Assembly: GCA_000711775.1 (NCBI GenBank)
Contig: ARYC01017148.1
Coordinates: forward strand, 34,362-98,361
Origin: Oxytricha trifallax
Taxonomy: Eukaryota > Ciliophora > Spirotrichea > Sporadotrichida > Oxytrichidae
Length of the DNA stretch: 64,000 nt
Direction: 5' to 3'
Shown one piece after another: positions 56,750 to 64,000 of this stretch. A model generated the notes under the pieces. That model made no database searches, was not told the origin of the DNA, and saw only the letters and a list, made by a program, of their open reading frames with translations. Position 1 is the first letter of the stretch, and every line of letters starts with the position of its first letter. The translations under genes and the position numbers were made by a program.

Positions 56750-57313
56750 TTTATAAATACTATTAATAATTATATAAGCTGTTTAAATTCTACCTTTATA
56801 CACTAGTAAGAACACATCTTCAAAGATTTAGAGAGGTCTAATGGGAACAGAGTGAAAGACATTAGTTTTATATTTCTAAAATTTTGAGATAATTTATGTA
56901 TTATTTCATCCATTTTATACATTAAAATGCACCTAAATGTGTTTTGGGAAGTTAGGTGGTGCTCCTAAATATATTCTCGTAAATTTAGGAGGGGAAGTTT
57001 TAAAATTTAATTTTTTTAATGCACCACCTAATACGATTTTGAACTTTAATTTAACCTCCTAATTAAGTTTTATATAAATTAGGAGCACCACTTAATTAAA
57101 TTAATTATTATTAGGAGCAATTTAATGGAGAAAGTTTGATAAAAATGGAAGTCAAACTTTGAAACTTGGAGAAAGTTCCTCCATCTTTATCTATTTATCT
57201 GATTCCGGTTGACCTCCAAGTGGATCTCCCTATTTAGTAGTAAAATTTTAGTAAGTTTAGAATGGATATCCATAATTTTAAATTTCATAAACATTATAGA
57301 AACTTGAAGCAAG
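56750..57313. promoter_or_regulatory. Shared promoter region of TBE-d
   Basis: Divergent start codons flank it. AGGAGCACC/GGTGGTGCTCC-type inverted words at about 56930-57115 correspond to those of TBE-b. A changed version of the conserved box, GGTTGACCTCCAAGTGGATC, is near 57207. Confidence 0.45.
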
Positions 57314-58103
57314 ATGGAATCTATGAATGATGCAATGAAGAGAATTTAATCTCAAGATTTAATAGGAAATTTAGAAGTAAAGAAGATCTTTACAGATACT
57401 TGGTATAGCAAGGTAAGTTTTCATTAATAACTAACTTATTAACCATAGTTGGATTGTTCTTACCAACACAGGAGGGAACTAAAATCTCATTCTTAAAAGC
57501 CTTACTGAGTGAAGAGAAAAAAGCTTTTAAGTCTAATGAAATTAGGATGATAGAGATACCTAACTACCCTGAAATATCAGTGACAAACCTATATGACGAT
57601 GCTATGAGTGATCCGGACGTAGCTCTCTACCTTCCATCAAAGCTACAGCTCTCTAATAAGTTGCCAGAGAGAAACTTCTTCTTTGGTGTTCTTGCAACTC
57701 TGAAACCTGAGTACTTAAATGAAGTTATTTAAGAAGCTCACAAGAAACGATACAGCATCTCTCCTGAAGAAAAAGAGAAGCAAGGTATTAAAATAAGTGA
57801 TACCTGGCTGTAGGAACTTTAAAAGCATCCTTTCATCTCAAGTAAGCTTAGTCTTCTAACTTTATAGAAAAACCTGGTACTGCTATATACTTGATGAAAG
57901 AGCGCAGCAAATTAAACAGAGAGAGAAAGTCTCAAGTAAAACATGAATTGAGTAAGAGGCTCTTCAAAGATTTATAAAACCCAGAAGAGATGAACATAGA
58001 TGCAGGAGCTGGCACTAAGAGAAGAAACATAGGCCCAAGCAAGCCCTAAGAGAAAGAAAAGAAAGAGAAGCCAAATCCCTTTACGGGCAAATTTAATATG
58101 TGA
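57314..58103 (+). CDS. TBE 22 kDa protein (TBE-d)
   Basis: ATG 57314 (MESMNDAMKRIQSQ). Introns 57413-57448 (36 nt) and 57842-57867 (26 nt). One base is missing in exon 1 near 57360 (before FRSKEDLYRYLVQQ), so the spliced length is one short of a codon multiple. The rest reads VGLFLPTQEGTKISFLKA, IPNYPEISVTNLYDDAM, YLPSKLQLSNKLPER, AHKKRYSISPEEKEKQG, NIDAGAGTKRRNIG to TGA 58101. Probably recently inactivated, or the missing base is a sequence error. Confidence 0.75.
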
Positions 58104-58109
58104 ACTTAT

Positions 58110-58204
58110 TCATTCATTTAAATCTAAAACTTATTAATATACACAAAATCTCCCTTCTCTTGCGCATACTTTAGCTTTATCATCGCTGACTCTCTTACAG
58201 CACT
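58110..58204 (-). pseudogene. TBE transposase, C-terminal remnant (TBE-d)
   Basis: TGA 58110 and the last ~30 codons match the end of the transposase in TBE-c; the rest is displaced by TBE-e at 58205 and should lie beyond the window. Confidence 0.7.
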
Positions 58205-59879
58205 CAAAACCCCAAAACCCCTTAGTGAGGTTTATAAGTGCTTTGATTAGTAGGGTAAAGTTGGGGTTTTATTAGGGTTAGTAGAGAAAACGCAAGTTTA
58301 ATGAGACTTTAATATGTATTTAATGAGTATTAGTTTAATTATATCACACGAATTTTACTTGCTTGTCTTTGTTGTATCTCTTGAATCTCGCTTTCTTTAG
58401 TGGTTCGAGCATATCGTCTAAGGATTGTCTTGGATATGCTGGAGCTCTTACTATTATCTTCTCTACAATCTTCTTTATTTCTTAGCATACATCATCTTGT
58501 TTTATGTGCTTCTCAGCTAGATTTATTGATTATTTTTCATATTTTGTATTAATGTAAGTCATGCTCTCCATATCGCACTCTAAAATTATTGCAGCTATTG
58601 CCCAAACATCCCACTAAATAGAGCCATTAGTCCTTTTCTCTCTGATTGGGAAGTAACCTGGAGTACCAAGAACCTTTGCTAAGGTTACAATCTCTTATCT
58701 TAAGGCTCTATTAAAATCGATTATAACTACTTCTAAAGGGCAAAGGTTTAGCATAACATTTTCAGGCTTCAAATCTCTATGAACGTATCCAAGCTCGTGA
58801 AGTTCCTAAACACCCTTTATCATATTAGATAGAATATCATTCAAGTCATCTGGGTATATATTTTAATATAGATAATCTCGGAGAGTCATTTCAAACTTTT
58901 TTAGCCTTGGTGCGATGAAACCAAACCCTAAAATAACACCATCTAGCTTGAGCAAATTCTTGCAATCTTTTTTCTAAGCCTCTCTAAGTACAATATATTC
59001 GTTAGCAAACTCATTTTGATACTGCTTATTTTTAAGGATGTAGCTGAAAGGATATACCTTGTAGGCATAGTCATCAACCACTATGAGTTTTGCTTTAGCA
59101 GGTACGTTTATATGTAAGTAGTTTTCAATACAACTGCTAAGGTCTACTGCATTTAGTGCAGGAATATACATGGCTCTCTCTTAAAAGCATGCTAAAAAGA
59201 CATTACCAGCAGGTTGATTCATTAATTCTATTCGCTTCTGCCTCTTGAGCTTCTCCTGTTGTTCTTTTTAAGTCTCAAGATTATTAGATTTTCTTTTAGC
59301 GGGCACTAATTTCTAAGTCTCTTTATCTTAAATCAAGAACTCACTTAGGTGATGCTTCTGCATATGTTTCTTAACTTTAGCTGAGTGAGTATAAGACTTC
59401 TCACAAGTCGTGCACTAGTACCTGCCATCGACCTTATCATGCTTAAAATACACCTTAGCTTTCCCAGAGTGAACCTCTTTCATATGTCTCTTCAAACTGG
59501 AATCAGTAGAGAAAAAATTTTAGCAGTCTTAGCATTCAAAAGTTTTAATCCTTTAAATCTGAAGCTGTTCCTTTTCTTCCTCAACATCTTTTATTAATGT
59601 TTAAACTTCTATTTCAGCTTTCTCTTTCATGTTTTAAACCTATATAATAAAAACCTGTGCTTCAAATTCAAGAGCTCTTAGCTCTGCCTCCCTCTCAATA
59701 TAAATAACTTCTTGTTTCATGGTTGAACCAAAGTTAAGCATTGATTGACCTGCTCCTAAAAGTGCCAACTCTACGATTTAAGTTGACCGCCATGTTTAAA
59801 TTCAAATTTAAATTTCTATTATAAAGCTCTTAAAACCTCTATAGCTATAGCTGGACTATATAGGAGTTGCTACAGCATT
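58205..59879 (-). mobile_element. TBE: TBE-e, left part
   Basis: CAAAACCCCAAAACCCC at 58205 preceded by ACT. Holds the 57 kDa gene and the start of the promoter region, then is cut at GCATT by TBE-f. Resumes at 63987. Confidence 0.85.
58344..59793 (-). pseudogene. TBE 57 kDa protein (TBE-e), early frameshift
   Basis: ATG 59793 (MAVNLNRR); one extra base close to the start throws off the frame relative to TBE-c (LLGAGQSMLNFGS is in another frame). After that the coding is well kept: two C2H2 fingers (about 59380-59560), YIPALNAVDLSSCIENY, AYKVYPFSYIL, HRDLKPENVMLN, VVIIDFNRA (DFN), GTPGYFPIREKR, and the C-terminal tail ending KFV and TGA 58344. Total length 1450 nt, one over a codon multiple, agrees with a single indel. 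Confidence 0.75.
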
Positions 59880-60019
59880 CAAAACCTCCAAAACCCCTTA
59901 GTGAGGTTTATAAGTGCTTTGATTTGTAGGGTATAGTTGGGGTCTTATTGGGGTTAGTAGAGAAAACGCAAGTTTTATGTGAATTTAATGAATATTTAAT
60001 GAGTATTAATGTGCTTAAT

Positions 60020-61468
60020 TCAAACAAATTTTATCTGCTTATCTTTGTGGTATCTCTTGAACTTAGCTCTCTTTAATGTTTCAAGTATATCTTCTAATGA
60101 TGATCTTGGATATGCTGGAGCTCTTACTATGATCATCTCAACCATTTTCTTAATCTAAGTGCATACATCTTCTTGCTTTATATGTTTAACAGCCATGCTT
60201 ATTGATTACTTTTCTTGCTTTGTTCCGAAGTACGACATACTTTCCATATCGCACTCTAAAATAATTGCTGCTACCGCCCAGACATCCCACTAAACAGAGC
60301 CATTAGTCCACTTCTCTCTTATTGGGAAGTACCCAGGTGTGCCTAGCACTTTAGCTAAAGTCACTATTTCTTACCTTATTGCTCTATTGAAATCAATGAC
60401 TACTATTTCTAAAGGACAGAGATTTAGCATTACATTTTCTGGCTTCAAATCTCTATGAACATACCCTAGATCATGCAGCTCTTTCACACCCTTGGTCATT
60501 TCCGTGAGTATCTCATTCAAGTCATCTGGGTATCTATTATGGTAGAGATAATCTCTTAGAGTCATTTCAAATTTCTTAAGTCGTAGTGCAATAAAACCAT
60601 GTCCAAGAATAACTCCATCGAGTTTAAGCAAGTTCTTGCATTACCTTTTATGAGCCTCTCTTAGTATTATGTATTCATTGGCAAACTCATTTTGATACTG
60701 CTCGTTCCTAATAAGATATTTGAAAGGATATACTTTATAAGCATACTCATCAACTACTATGAGTTTTGCCTTGTTAGGCACATCAATATGTAAATAGTTG
60801 TCAATGCAAAAACTGAGATCTACTGCATTTAATGCAGGTATATACATAGCTCTCTCTTACAAGTATGCTATATATAATTCATTAGCTGGTTGGTTCATTG
60901 ACTCAAAACGTTTCTGCTTCTTAAGTCTCTCTTCCTGCTCTCTTTTAAGACTCTACAGTATTGGACTTTCTCTTGGCTGGTATAAGTTTTTATGTTTCTT
61001 TATCTTGCATTAAAAACTCACTTAAATGATGTTTTTGCATGTGTCTTTTAACTTTAGCTGAGTGAGTGTAAGACTTCATGCAAGTCGTGCACTAATACCT
61101 GCCATCGACCTTTTCGTGCTTAAAATATATCTTATCTCTCCCAGAGTGCATCTCTTTGATGTGCCTCTTCAAGCTCGAATCAGTTGAGAAGAAATTTTAG
61201 CATTCATGACATTAGAATTCTTTAATCTTTTCTAGTGGGAGATGTTCTTTTAACTCCTCAACATCTTCGATTAGCGTTTAAATACTTATCTCTGCTCTCT
61301 GCTTCCTGATATTTATTTCTAGAACAAACACCTCTGATTCAAACTCAAGAGCTTTAAGCTCTGGCTCCTTTTCAATGTATATGATCTCTGGCTTCTTAGT
61401 TTATCCAAAGTTTAGCTAAGATTACCACTGCCAAGAGAGACTGCTTTGCGATTTAAGTTAGCCGCCAT
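60020..61468 (-). pseudogene. TBE 57 kDa protein (TBE-f)
   Basis: ATG 61468 (MAANLNRKAVSLGSG). A base is missing near 61420 and the frame is recovered only near 60960, so the zinc-finger part is read out of frame and meets TGA; the finger sequences themselves (CHECQNFFSTDSSLKRH, CTTCMKSYTHSAKVKRH) are still recognisable. The kinase half is intact: YIPALNAVDLSFCIDNY, AYKVYPFKYLI, HRDLKPENVMLN, VVIDFNRA (DFN), and the tail IIVRAPAYPRSSLEDIL to TGA 60020. Confidence 0.8.
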
Positions 61469-62031
61469 GTTTAAATTCAAATTTAAATTTCTATTATAAA
61501 GCTCTAATAACCTCTCTAGTTATAGTAACTTTGTATAGGAGTTGGTACTGCAACAACAATGGTTGATTCTTAGGCGTTAGACATCATATTTATACTAAGT
61601 TTATAACTATAAATTTTCTAAATTCATGCTTAATATTTTTAATTTTGGTACCAACTTAGATAAAATTCAGGTTGGTACTGGTACCAATTAGGTTTTGAAC
61701 CATTTTGGAACTTTTCCATTAAAACCTCATTAGTTTAAAACTAGGTACTAATTAAGTTTTGGTACTATTAAATTGGTACCAATTAAAATTAAACGAATTT
61801 AGTACCAGTACTAATTAAATTTAAACAAATTTAGTACTAATTTAATGGAACTAAATTGATAAAAATGGAGCTCCATCTCTGCAGTTTGTTACAGCTTCTG
61901 CAAACTTTCTCCACGTATCTTGCAGGGTTGACCTCCTATAAGATGCCCATATAATAGTAAGATTTTAAACAATAGGATCCAGAAGTCTATAAGTTATAAT
62001 TTGAAATTCATTAATAGGAAGAGGAAAAAAG
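61469..62031. promoter_or_regulatory. Shared promoter region of TBE-f
   Basis: GGTACC/GGTACT words at about 61645-61815, nearly identical to TBE-a and TBE-c. The box GTTGACCTCCTATAAGATG is near 61927; ATTTGAATTTAAA abuts the 57 kDa ATG. Confidence 0.5.
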
Positions 62032-62818
62032 ATGGAATCAATCAATGATCAAATGAAAAGAGACGAGGCTCAAGAAATGATATCAAGATTCAGAAGTAAG
62101 GAAGATCTCTATCGATACCTACTTTACATGGTAAAATAACTCGATGATTATTAACATATTAAACAGTTGGTTTATTCCTTCCAACGATGGAAGGTACCAA
62201 AATTTCATTCTTGAAAGCAATACTTTGTGAGGAGAAGAAAGCCTCTAAAAATAAAGAGATTAAACTAATCGAAATTCCCAACGACCCTGAGATTTCAGTC
62301 ACTAATCTTTAAAAGATGCCATGTAAGATGAGGAAGTGGTAGTTTACCATCCTACCAAGAAACAACTCTCTAAAAAACTCCAGAGAGGAACTTCTTCTTT
62401 GGTGTTCTTGGTACAATAAAAGAGGATTATCTCAGAGAAATTATTGAAGAAGCACATAAGAAACGATATTCTATTTCTCCTGAAGACTAGAAGAAGCAAG
62501 GCATACTAATAAGCTCAGCTTGGCTAGAGGAACTTAAGAAGCATCCTTATCTTTCAAGTAAGCTTTGACATACAACTTTGAAGGAAAATCTGGCACTGGT
62601 ATATATCTTATGAAAGAGCATGCTAAGGTTCATAGAGAGAGAAAGTCACAGAAAATTCATGAAGTGAGCAAGAGCTTTATAAAGATGTTTAAAAGCCAGA
62701 TGAAATGAACATAGATGCAGGAGCTGGCACAAAGAGAAGAAATATGAGCCCAAGCAAGCCATAAAAAGAGGAGAAGAAAGAGAAGCCAAACCCATTTATG
62801 GGCCAGTTTAATATGTGA
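62032..62818 (+). pseudogene. TBE 22 kDa protein (TBE-f)
   Basis: ATG 62032 (MESINDQMKRDEAQ). Introns 62131-62166 (36 nt; reading through it meets an in-frame TGA) and 62558-62583 (26 nt). Small deletions near 62312 and 62375 destroy the VTNLYEDAM and KLPER segments. The C-terminal NIDAGAGTKRRN remains. TGA 62816. Confidence 0.75.
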
Positions 62819-62824
62819 ATATAT

Positions 62825-63884
62825 TCATTCGTTTAAATCTAAAACTTATTTATAAACATTCATTCTTCCCTTTCTCGCACAAATTGTTGTCTTATCTACG
62901 CTCACTCTCTTACAGCAGCTTTGAATCAAGTCTACTGTATCGAGGGGCAAGTCATGCATAAGATGATACAGCAGAAGCTTCTTGTAGTGAGTCTTTATTT
63001 AACTCCAGTAGAATTCTATTCCATTAAATTAAGGGCTGTAAGGAACGTTGTATACAGGAGTTATGTTTAACTCTTCATAAGCTTTCTTAGACTCCTTAGT
63101 CTTATGAACTGATAGGTTATCAACAAACAGGATGATCTCTTGGTTGCTATACTTCTCTCTGAGCTATGTAGGAACTCTATATACTACTCTCGCTTAATAG
63201 AGCGAGGGTGAATCACATAACTCTCTAAGCCTGAATCTTCACTTATACCAGCTAAAATTGCATGAGTGACTACCTTTACTTTTTAGGCATAAACTTCTAT
63301 GTTATCATACTTCTTGTACCATGACTTATTAATAAAAGTGTTGAACGTAAACACAGCTTCATATGCATGTATGAACTTGATGTTATTATCAATAGCTCTC
63401 TGCATTTAATCATATATATATTTAAATTATTACTATAAAATGGAACTGTAAAATCAATCACTCTCTTAACTCTGTTGACAGTCTTGAAAGTAATACCATT
63501 TCGTCTATAAATATTGGCTATAGTCTAAAGAGAGATACGCATGTCTGGAAACTTGCGATGAAACATGACAGCTCGTTAGCCAAGAGGAAAGTGAGCCCAA
63601 TACTTTAATGTCTTAAAGTCACAGAGATAGTCAATATGGACCTGTGAGAACTTTTATTTTCTTGCAGGATGTTTTCAAGAGCCTGAGTCATAATGTTAAA
63701 CAGCTAAAAGCAATGATACCTAACAGTTGAGGCACTCTTGTGTAGGAGTCTTGCTATGGCTGTATAATTCAACACTGGTGACTAAGTCTATATTAATACT
63801 TGTACCATACCTAAGCTTAAGAAGTAAATCTAAATATTACTCATCAAAAATAGACCCTAAATTTCGCTAATTTCTATTTCTCAT
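62825..63884 (-). pseudogene. TBE 42 kDa transposase (TBE-f)
   Basis: ATG 63884. A 2-base loss near 63780 shifts the frame in the N-terminal region; the candidate-intron segment near 63400-63440 is also out of frame if read through. ADEAVFTF region altered at the His/Tyr level (CATATGAAGC); the second Asp is kept (FVDNLSVHK) and the third acidic region GIEFYW is present. TGA 62825. Confidence 0.75.
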
Positions 63885-63986
63885 TTTACAAATAGACACA
63901 ATTTCTCTACTAACTCCAATAAGACCCCAACTATACCCTACAAATCAAAGCACATATAAACCTCACTAAGGGGTTTTGGGGTTTTG

Positions 63987-64000
63987 ATAATGATGGTTTG
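63987..64000. mobile_element. TBE: TBE-e resumes at window edge
   Basis: ATAATGATGGTTTG matches the AACAATGGTTGA point of the promoter region in TBE-c/f that follows GGAGTTGNTACNGC, i.e. exactly where TBE-e was cut at 59879. Confidence 0.6.

Larger units (their letters stand above)
54802..58204 (-). mobile_element. TBE: TBE-d, right-hand continuation
   Basis: Resumes with AATGTATAG after TBE-c. Holds the 57 kDa gene (-), its promoter, the 22 kDa gene (+) and the first 95 bp of the transposase 3' end (-), where TBE-e starts (ACT before 58205). The remainder should lie beyond the window. Sequence type is near TBE-b. Confidence 0.8.
59880..63986 (-). mobile_element. TBE: TBE-f, full length, nested in TBE-e
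   Basis: 4107 bp. Left end CAAAACCTCCAAAACCCC (one changed base in the first repeat) after ATT; right end GGGGTTTTGGGGTTTTG followed by ATA. Gene order 57 kDa (-), 22 kDa (+), transposase (-). All three genes carry frame breaks. Confidence 0.9.

Noticed and set aside
1..64000. CRISPR arrays, tRNA or rRNA genes, bacterial-type operons
   Set aside because: No regularly spaced direct repeats, no cloverleaf with the conserved arms, and the genetic code and elements are ciliate.

Overview
The window looks like germline (micronuclear) DNA of a spirotrich ciliate of the Oxytricha/Stylonychia group. Three things point there. First, genes read open only if TAA and TAG are glutamine and TGA is the sole stop, so standard-code ORFs here are fragments. 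Second, single-copy-looking genes are cut into short coding pieces (MDSs) separated by AT-rich internal eliminated sequences (IESs) flanked by 2-6 bp pointer repeats. Third, several ~4.1 kb transposons end in the telomere-like CAAAACCCCAAAACCCC and carry the three-gene set known from Oxytricha telomere-bearing elements (TBEs): a 42 kDa DDE transposase, a 22 kDa protein, and a 57 kDa zinc-finger/kinase protein. Species is inferred, not proven. All element letters (TBE-a to TBE-f) are mine.

Layout. 1-8.4 kb: AT-rich DNA with small MDS-like fragments and a casein-kinase-1-like gene (2387 to about 8380) split by at least ten IESs; one IES is 3 kb of mobile DNA. 8.96-16.96 kb: a composite of two TBEs in opposite orientation (TBE-a, right-truncated, joined to TBE-b) flanked by AAT on both sides. 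17-31.5 kb: mostly AT-rich DNA without visible genes, broken by a GC-rich coding-like island (18.56-18.95 kb), a 2.3 kb element with ~450 bp inverted repeats and one 473-codon Rep-like ORF with a superfamily 3 helicase (22.15-24.48 kb), and ~416 bp foldback MITEs. 31.5-33.7 kb: a second CK1-like gene with nine IESs at the same positions as in the first. 33.7-40.2 kb: AT-rich, with a few MDS-like islands.

40.23-64.0 kb: a nested stack of mobile elements. TBE-d (left tip at 40233) is split by TBE-c (40354-54801), whose transposase gene is split by a 10.4 kb element (43846-54245). TBE-d continues at 54802, carries a 448 bp G-rich foldback element, and is cut by TBE-e (58205), which is cut by TBE-f (59880-63986). 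The window ends a few bases after TBE-e resumes.

The 10.4 kb element is the most unusual object. It carries a SecA-like P-loop ATPase gene, a small basic Gln-rich ORF, a divergent homologue of the TBE 22 kDa protein, an IS630/Tc1-type DD34E transposase (now broken), and an intact MT-A70-family adenine methyltransferase whose DPPW motif reads DGPW. A TA duplication flanks it. It looks like a cargo-rich relative of the TBEs; I do not recognise it as a named element.

Within each TBE the 57 kDa and 22 kDa genes diverge from a shared ~560 bp promoter region, and the 22 kDa and transposase genes converge with stop codons 6-9 bp apart. The 22 kDa gene has two tiny introns (36 and 26 nt). TBE-c is the best preserved copy apart from its insertion.
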